From NCBI GenBank assembly GCA_025358255.1, contig JANYKC010000046.1:31007-95006 (forward strand): a stretch of 64,000 bases of DNA, written 5' to 3'. The notes beneath the pieces were generated by a model that made no database searches, had not been told where the DNA came from, and saw only the letters and a program-made list of their open reading frames with translations. Positions 37,528 through 46,296 of the stretch are shown piece by piece (position 1 is the first letter of the stretch; each line of letters starts with the position of its first letter). The position numbers were made by a program, and so were the translations under genes. The DNA comes from Spirochaetaceae bacterium (GTDB lineage Bacteria; Spirochaetota; Spirochaetia; Treponematales; Rectinemataceae).

Positions 37528-38354
37528 ACGCGCCTCCTAACTACGTTCACGGGCAGGGAGAGGAAGGCATGCATGACCTTCGTGAAAGGAAGGACCATGA
37601 GGGTGGCCTCGGCGAGGAGGAGGTGGAGGGTGAGGAAGTGGTAATGGGTGCCATGGAGGTAGACCCGGGGGTCCTCGAACTTGAATTTCAGCAGGCCGTC
37701 GAAGTAGGTCGCGAAGTCCGCCTTGGTCATGACGAAGCCCTGCGCTGTCCAGGAATTGCCCCAGCTCATGAGGTCACCGAGAAGGAAGGTGAAGAGGAGG
37801 AGGAGGAGGAGGATGTAGTCTCCGGGCGTCGAGATTTCGCGCACGGGGCTCTTGAACCTTCTCCCTATGAACCAGAAGACCGGCACGGTGACCATGAGGC
37901 CGAAGACGCCCGCGCCGATCATGTCCCTAGACCCCTCCCGGACAAGGCTTACCTGCGGGAGGATGTCCACATGGCCAAAGAAGATTCCAAAAAGGCCGAT
38001 GTGGAAGACCATGAGGAATACCCAGAAGACAGGGTCCTTCCTCCTCACCTGGGGCATGCCGAAGGCATCCCGCATCGCGGCTCCGAAGGCGCTCCTGGGC
38101 GCGGGATAGATCGCGAGCTGGAAGGGCGGCGGAGGGGCCCTGAAAATTACCACGAGCCGCCACACCAGGGCCACGAGGGCAAAGGCCAGGGCGATGTAGA
38201 ACCCGGGCACCACGATGAACCAGGAGACCTTGGCCAGGACGAGGGCCAGTCCCGTCGGAGGCAGGCTCGAGGCCGCGGAGACCGCGGAGACCGCCCCTGC
38301 CGATACTGCGCCTGCGGCCACCTCGGTGGCCGCGCTTACCGCTTCAGGACCCAC
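37518..38354 (-). CDS. DsrM/NarI-like membrane cytochrome-type subunit
   Basis: About 278 residues with five to six membrane helices (for example VSWFIVVPGFYIALAFALVALVW, PVFWVFLMVFHIGLFGIFFGHV, YILLLLLLFTFLLGDLM). Histidines within helices (FHIGLFGIFFGHVD; HYHFLTLHLLLAE) could bind haem b as in nitrate reductase gamma and DsrM. It would link the quinone pool to the soluble Fe-S protein. I set the start at a GTG (38354) because it falls just after the TusA stop; no clear ribosome-binding site is seen, so the start is uncertain. Confidence 0.75.
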   Translation of the reverse strand: MGPEAVSAATEVAAGAVSAGAVSAVSAASSLPPTGLALVLAKVSWFIVVPGFYIALAFALVALVWRLVVIFRAPPPPFQLAIYPAPRSAFGAAMRDAFGMPQVRRKDPVFWVFLMVFHIGLFGIFFGHVDILPQVSLVREGSRDMIGAGVFGLMVTVPVFWFIGRRFKSPVREISTPGDYILLLLLLFTFLLGDLMSWGNSWTAQGFVMTKADFATYFDGLLKFKFEDPRVYLHGTHYHFLTLHLLLAEATLMVLPFTKVMHAFLSLPVNVVRRRVWT

Positions 38355-38364
38355 ACGCCCCCCC

Positions 38365-38604
38365 CTATTTCTTGCGGCGGACGAAGAACGTGATGAGTCC
38401 CGGCGTCTGCTTGGTGTCGACGATCTCATGCCCCGTGTTCTTGGCCCATGCCGGGAAGTCGGATAGCGCGCCTGGATCGGTCGTGAGCACTTCCACAACC
38501 TGTCCCACGGCGATCTTGCCGATCTCCTGGCTGATCCTCACCACCGGCATCGGGCAGGCGAGGCCCTTGTAGTCATACGTTTTCACGGCATCGTGTTCGG
38601 CCAT
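38365..38604 (-). CDS. tusA: TusA-family sulfur carrier protein
   Basis: 79 residues, the standard size. The sulfur-binding Cys is in LACPMPVVRISQEI (the CPxP motif), and the fold ends with the typical beta-strand ITFFVRRKK. TusA proteins carry persulfide sulfur between enzymes for tRNA thiolation or for sulfur oxidation and reduction. Lying between DsrE-like and DsrM/DsrK-like genes, it is more likely to serve the latter role. Confidence 0.9.
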   Translation of the reverse strand: MAEHDAVKTYDYKGLACPMPVVRISQEIGKIAVGQVVEVLTTDPGALSDFPAWAKNTGHEIVDTKQTPGLITFFVRRKK

Positions 38605-38642
38605 ATCATGCTCCTTTTCGCTTCTTGCGCTGGTGCCCGTTT

Positions 38643-39185
38643 TTACAGGAAAAGCTGGACCGATGATTCCTTGGCGTGGTCGAGGAAGGTGGCGACACCC
38701 ACGACCTCGAGGTTCGGGTAGTCGATCATCTCCTCCATCTTCATGCCCATGAGGTCCATGGACATCTGGCAGATGTAGATCTTGACACCCAACATGCCTG
38801 CGGCCTCGAAAAGCTGGTCCAGGCCGGCGATGTTCTTCTTCTTCATGAGACCCTTCATCATCGCGGTGCCGGCTCCGAGCATGTGCATATTGGAGAGGAT
38901 GAGCTTGTTCCTGCCCCTGGGAAGCATGATCCCGAACATCTTCGAGATGAGGTTCTTGCCCTTGGCGCCCTTCTTCGGATCCCGAAGGGCCGCGGTGCCC
39001 CAGAAGGTGTAGAAAAGGACGACTTCCATGCCCATCGCCGCGGCTCCGGTCGCGATGATCATCGAAGCCAGGTGTTTGTCGAGCTCCCCAGAAAACACGA
39101 TCATCGAGAGCTTGTTCTTCGCTCCGGGTCTGTCCCCAAGCTGGGCCTTGATAGCGGCGATTTCTTTTTCCACATCTATTGCCAT
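38643..39185 (-). CDS. DsrE/F-like sulfur-relay protein
   Basis: About 180 residues of the DsrE/DsrF/DrsH-like fold: KLSMIVFSGELDKHLASMII, GMEVVLFYTFWGTAALRD, and LGVKIYICQMSMDLMGM with a Cys in the conserved position for persulfide binding. Start by GGAGG seven bases upstream of the ATG. First gene of the operon, with a promoter about 80 bases upstream. A dispersed-repeat copy near its N-terminus encodes Gly-Asp-Arg-Pro. Confidence 0.88.
   Translation of the reverse strand: MAIDVEKEIAAIKAQLGDRPGAKNKLSMIVFSGELDKHLASMIIATGAAAMGMEVVLFYTFWGTAALRDPKKGAKGKNLISKMFGIMLPRGRNKLILSNMHMLGAGTAMMKGLMKKKNIAGLDQLFEAAGMLGVKIYICQMSMDLMGMKMEEMIDYPNLEVVGVATFLDHAKESSVQLFL
39127..39137 (-). repeat. Dispersed repeat GGGGACAGACC in the DsrE-like gene
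   Basis: Exact copy; in frame it encodes Gly-Asp-Arg-Pro near residue 17. Confidence 0.9.
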
Positions 39186-39267
39186 CGGATCCTCCTGACA
39201 GGAAATGTTAAGTCCCCGGACCGCCGAATAATAGGGCCATTGACGCGGTGCTCGGGACAGCGCAATG

Positions 39268-39296
39268 ATTTTATATCTATTTTTGTATATATGCAA
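39268..39296 (-). promoter_or_regulatory. Sigma-70 promoter of the sulfur/Fe-S operon
   Basis: On the minus strand, -35 TTGCAT (39291-39296), 17-base spacer, -10 TAAAAT (39268-39273), in an AT-rich stretch. Confidence 0.6.
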
Positions 39297-39337
39297 GTTT
39301 TTTTATCTAAAACAAGAGGGATAGCCGGGCCGAGGAC

Positions 39338-39348
39338 GGGGACAGACC
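39338..39348 (+). repeat. Dispersed repeat GGGGACAGACC, intergenic
   Basis: Exact copy upstream of the sulfur operon promoter. Confidence 0.9.
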
Positions 39349-39398
39349 TCGCGTGTTGGACCCCGCGCGCTGCCGCTCCGGACCCGATCAGGCGCTTT

Positions 39399-40319
39399 TC
39401 AGGCCTTCCCTGCCCGGGCGTCCCTCCGCGCCGATACAACAGACGAGACAATCACTGCCACGAGGATGAGGCCGCCCCCGGCCAGGGCGCGGGACGTAGG
39501 CGCCTCCCCGATCACGAGGAAGACCCAGACCGGGTTGAGGAGCGGTTCAAGACCCGCGATCAGGACACTTTCAATGGCCGTCACGCGCTTGATTCCGTAG
39601 GAGAACAGGGCCGATGCAAGGCCGATCTGGAGGACCCCGAGTCCAAGGATGGCGGCGACGGCGCGGGCGGTGAAGACAGGGGCCGGAAGGAAAAGGGCGA
39701 CGACAAAGGCGATGACGGCCGTCAGGCCGTGGGCCAGGATGACGGATTCGATGGGCGATCCGCCCTTCTGCATCCTCATGAAGACGATGTAGGTGGCGAA
39801 AGCCAGGCCTGAAGCCGCCGCCACCAGGTTGCCTACGAGGCTTCCGCCGCCAAGCCCTTCGGAGAAAAGCAGGACCATCCCGCCAAGGATGGCGACGAGG
39901 GCCAGCCAGTGCTCGGTCCTGGGCTTCTCCTTGAGGATGACCGCTCCCATGATGGCAACGTAAACCGGCGAACCGTACTGGAGGAGTATGGCGTTTGCCG
40001 AGGTTGTCGCCTTGTTGGCGTAGATGAAAAGGAGCATGGTGGCGGCATTTGCGACGGCCGCCCCGATTTGAGCGCCTGAGAAGGTGAATCTGGGCTTGCG
40101 CACCAATGCCAGGAGGAAAACCATCGCAATGACGCTCCGTCCCGCGGCGATGGCAAAGGGATTCCAGTCGATGAGCTTGATGAAGAGGCCGGCAAGGCTC
40201 CAAAGGAAGGCGCAGGCGGCCATCGCCGCGGCGCCTCGCAAGGCGTTTCCCGCGACTGCGGGGACAGGGCTGGCGTCGGGGGAGGCGGTTTTTTCCGATG
40301 AAGGCTTCTGGTCTGGCAT
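39399..40319 (-). CDS. EamA-type DMT-superfamily transporter
   Basis: 306 residues with ten hydrophobic segments in two EamA halves (first half about 28-155, second about 165-295), the family architecture for exporters of amino acids, nucleobases or other metabolites. The substrate cannot be inferred. A 30-residue polar tail precedes the first helix. Divergent from the DinB-like gene; the intergenic region holds a tandem pair of dispersed repeats. Confidence 0.88.
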   Translation of the reverse strand: MPDQKPSSEKTASPDASPVPAVAGNALRGAAAMAACAFLWSLAGLFIKLIDWNPFAIAAGRSVIAMVFLLALVRKPRFTFSGAQIGAAVANAATMLLFIYANKATTSANAILLQYGSPVYVAIMGAVILKEKPRTEHWLALVAILGGMVLLFSEGLGGGSLVGNLVAAASGLAFATYIVFMRMQKGGSPIESVILAHGLTAVIAFVVALFLPAPVFTARAVAAILGLGVLQIGLASALFSYGIKRVTAIESVLIAGLEPLLNPVWVFLVIGEAPTSRALAGGGLILVAVIVSSVVSARRDARAGKA

Positions 40320-40369
40320 GGGTCCATGGTAACCCGGATCGGCACTGCGGGGGAATGACCGGGACCCGG

Positions 40370-40392
40370 GGGGACAGACCCGGGGACAGACC
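40370..40392 (+). repeat. Tandem pair of GGGGACAGACC repeats
   Basis: Two exact copies start 12 bases apart (40370 and 40382) in the same orientation, in the divergent intergenic region. Confidence 0.92.
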
Positions 40393-40476
40393 TGCAGCGG
40401 AGCCCGATCGAGCCCCTCCGTTCATCGCTTGTCCTGGGGGACTAGCGTCGGGTACTGTTCCCCCAAGGAGAATGCC

Positions 40477-40986
40477 ATGGGTGAAAAAATGATCGGCAAG
40501 GACGCCCTGACAAAGGCGGCGCTCGCGCTCTTTGATGAAGGCCACCTCGGCCCCCAGGGGAAGGGCACCTGGTTCATCGACAACGAAGCGGGCAGCGGGC
40601 TGTTGGGGAGCATCGAGGCTCTGGACGCCTCGCTCGCCTCCAGGGCACTGACCGTCGGCGAACCCCTATCGATCGCCTCCCACGTGGATCACCTGCGGTT
40701 TTCCCTCAACCTCGCCAACAGGGCTGCGCGGGGGGAGAATCCCTACCCGAGCGCAGACTGGGCAAAAAGCTGGGATGTCAAGGTCGTCGACGCAGTAGCC
40801 TGGGATGGGCTCCGCCACCAGCTGCAAACGGAAATAGCCGGATTCAGGGAAATGCTTGCCAGCGGCAAGGCCTGGGAGGACGACGAGTACGCGACCGGGG
40901 TCCTGGGCCTCATTGCCCACACAGCCTGGCACCTCGGCGCGATCCGCCAGGGCCTGGGGCTCATCAAGGCCCCTTCGGCAAAATAG
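40477..40986 (+). CDS. DinB-superfamily protein
   Basis: 169 residues forming a predicted four-helix bundle. The histidines expected for the metal site are in SHVDHLRFSL and IAHTAWHLGAIRQ. DinB-like proteins are metal-dependent thiol transferases or of unknown role. Start fixed by AAGGAG six bases upstream. The 3' end overlaps the convergent chemotaxis receptor gene by 23 bases. Confidence 0.8.
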   Translation: MGEKMIGKDALTKAALALFDEGHLGPQGKGTWFIDNEAGSGLLGSIEALDASLASRALTVGEPLSIASHVDHLRFSLNLANRAARGENPYPSADWAKSWDVKVVDAVAWDGLRHQLQTEIAGFREMLASGKAWEDDEYATGVLGLIAHTAWHLGAIRQGLGLIKAPSAK

Positions 40987-42598
40987 CGTCGTCCTCCAGG
41001 CTCGCCTTGAGCCCCTGGATCGTCGCCAGGTTTTCCCGTCCGAGGAACTCGACCAGGGCCATGTCCTTGCGCATCTCCTCAAAGCGCCCCGGCATCTGGG
41101 CGCTTTCCGCCCTGATCCTGCTAGCGACAGAAGACACCTCGGCCAGGCCCGCGGAGGATGTCGCTATGCTTGTGCTGGCTTGCTCGACGGTCGTCTCGGT
41201 CCGCGTCGTGAGCTGGGCGACCCTGCCGACCGCGGCGAGCACATCCGCCGACCCGGCGGAAAGCTCTGTCACGCCGGCCAGCAACTCCTCGAGGAGGGCG
41301 CCGACGCCCCGGATCTCCGAATAGATCCGCCGGAAAAAGGCGATGGCTTCCGAATTCCTCGTCGACGCGGCCTGGACCGCAGCCTGGCTTCCCTTCAGCG
41401 TTTCCGAGATCTTGCGAGAGCTTGTCCCCGCCTCGACGGACAGCGCGCGGATCTGGTCGGCGACCACCGCGAAACCCCGGCCGACCGAGCCCGCATGGGC
41501 CGCTTCGATGGAGGCGTTCATGCCAAGGAGGTTGGTCCGGTCCACGACGTCTCCGATGAAGACATTCATCTCGACCATGCGCTTCGATGCCTCGAGGATC
41601 TGCTCGATCGAGGTGCCCATCGAGAGGAGGAGCCCTTCCCCCGTCCCGGCCAGGGAGACCAGGCTCCCGATCGCCGCCATCTTGTCCGAAGCCTGGGCGC
41701 CGATCGCCCCGACCGCCGCCGCCATCTCCTCTATCGCCGCCGAAGCCCGTGCCACTTCCTCGGAATACGAGCCGAGGGCGAGCTTGACATCCTCCTGCCG
41801 GGCAACCGCGCCCTTGTTCGCCTCCGAGGACTTGCCGAGGGCGAGGGCAAGGACGTCCATTCCCTTCGCGATGCCCAGGACCTTCTCGTCGAGCGAGGCG
41901 ATGGAGTCGACACTCCTCGTGACACCCGCCGCCAGGCGTTCGCCGACTGCCCGCGAGGAATCCTGCGCTTCGTTCATGGCCCCGTCGAGGCGCTGGTAGC
42001 TGGCCGCCGCTGATGCCGCCCGGCCTTCCACGTCGGCGATGAGGCCAGAGGTCATCGATACGACTTTGGACGCGGCTACGCCGGCGATGGCGGTCAGGAT
42101 GCTCGGCACCGCAAGGTTCTGGATGGCCAGGAGGGAGACTGCCTTTTCCGCGGGGAAGGAATCAAGCCAATAGAGCGCCTGTATCCCTGCTATCGAAAGC
42201 AGGGCGATCCAGGCGGTCTGGCCGGGCCTGTCCGCGACAAGGGTCGCCACGACGAGGAGAAAGCAGCCCAGGGTCCCAAAGACATAGGTCTCGTACACGT
42301 TTATGTATGCGTCGAATTTTATCGCGACAAACATGGCGGCGAAGAGGCCGTAAAGGAAAAGCGACGACGCGAGGTGGTAGCGGCCGCCGTGCAGCAGGGC
42401 AAGGACGAAGGCGCAGAACGCCACGATGCAGCCAAAGACCAAGGCGACCACCGGGGCCTTTGTCGCCGCCATGAGGGCGGCAAAAACGAGGGACACGAGG
42501 CCGAAGCCCAAGGCACAGCCTGCGAGGATGCGCGATTTCTTCCGGATCTGGAGCGAGGCCATATCATAGGGCCGGGCAAAATAGTCGATCGATCTCAT
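40964..42598 (-). CDS. Methyl-accepting chemotaxis receptor with six-helix membrane sensor
   Basis: 544 residues. Six hydrophobic segments in the first 195 residues form a membrane sensor module without a periplasmic domain or HAMP. The signalling coiled coil follows, with the tip NLLGMNASIEAAHAGSVGRG. Together with the receptor at 29430 it represents the membrane-embedded sensor type; the ligand is unknown. Confidence 0.9.
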   Translation of the reverse strand: MRSIDYFARPYDMASLQIRKKSRILAGCALGFGLVSLVFAALMAATKAPVVALVFGCIVAFCAFVLALLHGGRYHLASSLFLYGLFAAMFVAIKFDAYINVYETYVFGTLGCFLLVVATLVADRPGQTAWIALLSIAGIQALYWLDSFPAEKAVSLLAIQNLAVPSILTAIAGVAASKVVSMTSGLIADVEGRAASAAASYQRLDGAMNEAQDSSRAVGERLAAGVTRSVDSIASLDEKVLGIAKGMDVLALALGKSSEANKGAVARQEDVKLALGSYSEEVARASAAIEEMAAAVGAIGAQASDKMAAIGSLVSLAGTGEGLLLSMGTSIEQILEASKRMVEMNVFIGDVVDRTNLLGMNASIEAAHAGSVGRGFAVVADQIRALSVEAGTSSRKISETLKGSQAAVQAASTRNSEAIAFFRRIYSEIRGVGALLEELLAGVTELSAGSADVLAAVGRVAQLTTRTETTVEQASTSIATSSAGLAEVSSVASRIRAESAQMPGRFEEMRKDMALVEFLGRENLATIQGLKASLEDDAILPKGP

Positions 42599-42659
42599 GG
42601 TCAGGCGCTCCTTGTGTCATGCATTGGTGCGGCAGCTGGCAAATGCGAAAAAAGCGGAT

Positions 42660-43661
42660 TCAACCTTCCCGGCCCTTTCCTGAATCCGTGATCTCCACGA
42701 GCTCGAGCGGATAGGGGGCGAGAAGCCGTTGCCCCAGGAGATAGCCGTTCGCCTGGGCGATCGCCAGGCCTTTCAGGACCCTGAGCACGGCGCTCAAGGG
42801 GATGCGCTCGTCGCGGTATTCCTCGAGCAGGCCCAGGAAAAATGCCCGCTCGGCGCCGGACAGCTTCGCGGACAGGCCCCCGAAGGCGTGCTGGAGGGCA
42901 TTGATCATCGAGGCGAAGCGGAAGGGCTTCGCGAACACCGCACCGAGGTCGGCATCATATTCCGCAAAGATCGCGGACAGGGTTTTCTTCCCGTGAAGGG
43001 CCAGAATGCGCCCCAGGACCCTCGTCCTCGCTGGGCTGTAGGCCATGAAAAGCAATTTATACCGGGTATGGAAATCGAGAAGGTGCGCGAAACTGAGGGC
43101 TTCCCGGGCCTCGCGGAAGGCGGCGCGGCAATATATCGAGATGAGGAAGTGCTCGCGAAGCGCAAAGTTCCTCGCCCTCCCCTCGTCGACGACGGGCAAG
43201 CCCGGGAAGGCAGCCGAAAAGGCCCGGGCGAAAAGACCGGCTGTCCTTTCGGAGGCCGCGGCCTGCTCCCGCTTCGCGTAGAGCCTGACGTCCGCAGGCC
43301 CGCAGGAGGGGGAGCGTGACTTGAGGAAGGCGCCATCCAGCCTGGATTGGCCGTCGGGGGCCATGAACCCGGCAAGGGAACCCTCGCACCAGGATCCCAT
43401 TTCGGCCGTGCAGTCGCGGCCGCTCGCCGGCTGGTAGAGGATGATGAGCGAGCCTTCGCGCACGAGCCTGACGGGGGATCGGGGGACGCCGAGTCCGATC
43501 CCGCACTCCGGACAGGTGGTTTCGACCTCGCAGGCGGCGGCAAGGCTTCCCGCGAATTCGTCGCCGATGAGCGAGCCGTCGTAGCGGCAGGCCTCGAAGC
43601 CGAGGCAACGGGAAAAAAGGATCCTCGGCCTCGGAAAAGCAAGCATAGAGGAATTCTCCAT
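42660..43661 (-). CDS. DUF523-DUF1722 fusion protein (YbgA-like)
   Basis: About 333 residues. The N-terminal half is DUF523, with conserved cysteines (FSRCLGFEACRYDG, TTCPECGIGLGVPRSP, KSRSPSCGP). The C-terminal half is DUF1722 (LREHFLISIYCRAAFREA, DFHTRYKLLFMAYSPA). The cysteine pattern suggests a metal or sulfur centre. I set the start at 43661 where GAGGA lies upstream; an in-frame ATG at 43694 is possible. Function unknown, sometimes linked to DNA photolyase or sulfur metabolism. Confidence 0.85.
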   Translation of the reverse strand: MENSSMLAFPRPRILFSRCLGFEACRYDGSLIGDEFAGSLAAACEVETTCPECGIGLGVPRSPVRLVREGSLIILYQPASGRDCTAEMGSWCEGSLAGFMAPDGQSRLDGAFLKSRSPSCGPADVRLYAKREQAAASERTAGLFARAFSAAFPGLPVVDEGRARNFALREHFLISIYCRAAFREAREALSFAHLLDFHTRYKLLFMAYSPARTRVLGRILALHGKKTLSAIFAEYDADLGAVFAKPFRFASMINALQHAFGGLSAKLSGAERAFFLGLLEEYRDERIPLSAVLRVLKGLAIAQANGYLLGQRLLAPYPLELVEITDSGKGREG

Positions 43662-43700
43662 CTGGATATCCTCGCCGCATATCGGCGGGAACACAAGCGC

Positions 43701-44435
43701 CTAGGAGAGCGAGGCGATCTTTCGGCCGCGCGCGAAGCCCTTCCGGAGGCCCGAGGCGAGGAAGAGGGTGCAGGCGAGCACCAGGAGCCAACCGGCGAAG
43801 GGCGCCAGGAAGAGCCGAGGCTTCGTGAACATGGTGTCATAGCGGCATCCCAGGAGTCCGAGCCATTCGGAACGCACGGGCATGTAGATGTCCGGGTCAA
43901 GGCTCCAGCTCGTCCCCCCGATGGTTATCTTCGCGATGCCGAGCTTGCCCATCATCGCGGCGACGGAGAGCGCCTGGACGGGCAGGGCCTCGATGAAGTC
44001 AATCGCGAGGAAGGGCAGGATGGCAAGCCTGCCGGCCGTCGATCCGAAGGAGATCTTTGGCCCGCCCATGCTGACGATCCAGACCACCGCGCTCTGGATC
44101 GCGAAAATCAGGAGGAAGTCAGGCATGGCCAGAGCCAGTTCGCGGAACCGGTCCATGCCCCCCCCTTCGCCGGCTTCTCCATGCTGCGCACAGGAAACTC
44201 CCCGGCCCCATGCCGAAAGCCCCAGGGCCGCGTCGAGGATCCTCCCGGGAGCGAGGACAAAACTTCCGTCCTTCGCGGAACTGAGGAGGGGCAAGCCGGC
44301 CATGATCATGGCGACGATGAGGATCGCCGCCAGGCCCAGCGCTCCGCGTCTGGCGGCCTGGCTGACCATCCGCAGCGAGGAGACAGCCTGCCGCCGCGCC
44401 GCTGTCTTCACCTCGCCAAGGGCAGCCCTGTTCAT
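43701..44435 (-). CDS. Membrane protein of unknown function
   Basis: About 244 residues with four hydrophobic segments (LGLAAILIVAMIMAGLPLL; DFLLIFAIQSAVVWIVSM; FIEALPVQALSVAAM; LAPFAGWLLVLACTLFLASG) and soluble loops containing WSLDPDIYMP and LGCRYDTMFTKP. I recognise no family. The start at 44435 is tentative; only GGGG lies upstream. It is divergent from the eut operon and ends 39 bases before the DUF523 gene. Confidence 0.6.
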   Translation of the reverse strand: MNRAALGEVKTAARRQAVSSLRMVSQAARRGALGLAAILIVAMIMAGLPLLSSAKDGSFVLAPGRILDAALGLSAWGRGVSCAQHGEAGEGGGMDRFRELALAMPDFLLIFAIQSAVVWIVSMGGPKISFGSTAGRLAILPFLAIDFIEALPVQALSVAAMMGKLGIAKITIGGTSWSLDPDIYMPVRSEWLGLLGCRYDTMFTKPRLFLAPFAGWLLVLACTLFLASGLRKGFARGRKIASLS

Positions 44436-44502
44436 GTTGGCCCCATGTGAAGATGCTATCATGGAGATTCGCCGGTGCAAGCCTACAATTCGAATAAAAA
44501 GG

Positions 44503-44531
44503 TTGCGCGGAGGACCGATAGAAACGATACT
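44503..44531 (+). promoter_or_regulatory. Candidate promoter of the eut operon
   Basis: -35 TTGCGC (44503-44508), 17-base spacer, -10 GATACT (44526-44531), about 40 bases before eutN. No EutV-type antiterminator hairpins are visible. Confidence 0.45.
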
Positions 44532-44568
44532 GTTCCTCGTCCCTACAAAAGCAAAACCCGAGGTAACC

Positions 44569-44859
44569 ATGCGAATCGCCTGTATCGTCGGCACCGTGAT
44601 CGCGACCATGAAAGACGAGAGACTCCGCGGAAGGAAGCTTCTCCTCGCGCGGGAAGCCGACCTTTCGGGCAAGCCCAACGGCGGCCTCTTCGTCGCCGTG
44701 GATACCGTCGACGCGGGCAAGGGCGATCTTGTCGTCGTCACCGAAGGCTCAGGCGCCCGCGAGACCGATTTCACCCTCGGCCTCCCGGTGGATGCCGTCA
44801 TCGTGGCCGTCATCGACTCGCTCGAGACGGGCGGCGAGGTGACCTTCAGGAAAAGCTGA
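44569..44859 (+). CDS. eutN: Microcompartment vertex protein EutN/CcmL
   Basis: 96 residues, the normal size of the pentamer that caps the vertices of the shell. It starts MRIACIVGTVIATMKDERL and has the family core KLLLAREAD, DTVDAGKGDLVVV and the C-terminal DAVIVAVIDSLE. GAGG lies upstream of the ATG at 44569. First gene of the operon, six bases before eutA. Confidence 0.92.
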   Translation: MRIACIVGTVIATMKDERLRGRKLLLAREADLSGKPNGGLFVAVDTVDAGKGDLVVVTEGSGARETDFTLGLPVDAVIVAVIDSLETGGEVTFRKS

Positions 44860-44865
44860 CCTGAC

Positions 44866-46281
44866 ATGGACGCCTCCAGGAGCATGATCAGCGTCGGGAT
44901 CGACATCGGCACGACAACGACCCAGGTGGTGTTCAGCCGCCTCAGCCTCGTGGAGATCGCGCGCGCCGGCCAGATACCGCGCATGGACATCGCGGACCGC
45001 CAGGTCCTTCATGAGAGCCAGATCGTCTTCACGCCCCTCCTCGACTCGGAGACCATCGACGCGGAAAAGCTTGCCGCCATCCTCCGCGCCGAATACGCGG
45101 CCGCCGGCATCCGCCCTGAAGAGGTCGAGACAGGCGCCGCCATAATAACGGGCGAGACCGCGCGCAAAAAGAACGCCGACAAGGTGCTTTCGTCCATAGC
45201 CGGCCTCGCGGGAGACTTCGTGGTCACCGTGGCCGGACCCAATGTCGAGGGCCTCATCGCCGGAAAGGGCTCCGGCGCGGCCGCCTGGTCTCGCCAGCGC
45301 TTCACGACCGTCGCGAACCTCGACATCGGCGGAGGGAGCGCCAACGGCGCCATCTTCCGCCTTGGCGAGCTGGTCGCCTCGGCCGCCATGAATTTCGGGG
45401 GCCGCGTGATCGAGCTCGACGGGCCCGCCTTCCGGTCGGCCACTCCCGCCGGGGAGGCCATCCTCGCCTCCGTGGGCTTGCGCCTTTCCGCCGGCGATCG
45501 GCCCTCCCTCGCCGACCTGATGAAGGCGACCGACGCGATGGCCGAACTCGCCTTCACCCTCGCGGAGGGGCGCAGCTCGCCGCTCGCCGACAGGCTCTAC
45601 CAGACAGCCCCGCTTCCCAGCGACGCGAAGCCCAAGAACCTCATGTTCTCGGGCGGCATTGGCTGGTATGTCTACGAACCCCCCGCTATCACCTGCGTTG
45701 AGGATGTCGCGCTCCATGGCGATGTCGGACCCCTCCTCGCGCAGAGCATCCGCCTCCACCCCGGCCTGGGAAGGCATAACGTGGTCAGGCCCCAGGAAAC
45801 AAGGCGGGCCACCGTCCTTGGGGCGAGCGCGCAGACACTCACCCTCTCGGGTTCGACGATCTGGGCAGACGCGACGATACTGCCGCTCAAGAACGTCCCC
45901 GTCGTGAAGCCCGAGGGAAGGGACCTCGGCGAGGGCATCGCCCTGGCCCTCGCGCGCTGGGACCTCGATCCGCGGCGCGACGCTTTTGCCCTTGCCCTCG
46001 ACCTCGCCGTGAGCCTCGACTACGAGGGACTCGCGCGGGCCGCCGGCGCACTGGCGAGCTTCGCCGCATCCCTGCCGGCAGGGAAAGCACTCGTCGTCAT
46101 AACCAAGCGCGACTACGCCCAATCCCTCGGCCAGACCCTCAAGGCCCTCGATCCCGCCCGCCCCCTCCTCGTGATCGACCAGGTCGGCCTTGAAGAGGGC
46201 GATTATGTCGATATCGGCGCCCCCCTCATGGATGGGCGTGTCGTGCCCATCGTCGTCAAGACCCTCATCTTCTACCACTAG
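44866..46281 (+). CDS. eutA: Ethanolamine ammonia-lyase reactivase EutA
   Basis: 471 residues of the actin/Hsp70-like ATPase fold. The phosphate loops are VGIDIGTTTTQVVFS at the start and ANLDIGGGSANGAIF at about 160. EutA exchanges inactivated cobalamin for fresh adenosylcobalamin on EutBC using ATP. The gene sits directly before eutBC, its client. Confidence 0.92.
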   Translation: MDASRSMISVGIDIGTTTTQVVFSRLSLVEIARAGQIPRMDIADRQVLHESQIVFTPLLDSETIDAEKLAAILRAEYAAAGIRPEEVETGAAIITGETARKKNADKVLSSIAGLAGDFVVTVAGPNVEGLIAGKGSGAAAWSRQRFTTVANLDIGGGSANGAIFRLGELVASAAMNFGGRVIELDGPAFRSATPAGEAILASVGLRLSAGDRPSLADLMKATDAMAELAFTLAEGRSSPLADRLYQTAPLPSDAKPKNLMFSGGIGWYVYEPPAITCVEDVALHGDVGPLLAQSIRLHPGLGRHNVVRPQETRRATVLGASAQTLTLSGSTIWADATILPLKNVPVVKPEGRDLGEGIALALARWDLDPRRDAFALALDLAVSLDYEGLARAAGALASFAASLPAGKALVVITKRDYAQSLGQTLKALDPARPLLVIDQVGLEEGDYVDIGAPLMDGRVVPIVVKTLIFYH

Positions 46282-46296
46282 GGGAACTGGAACCAT

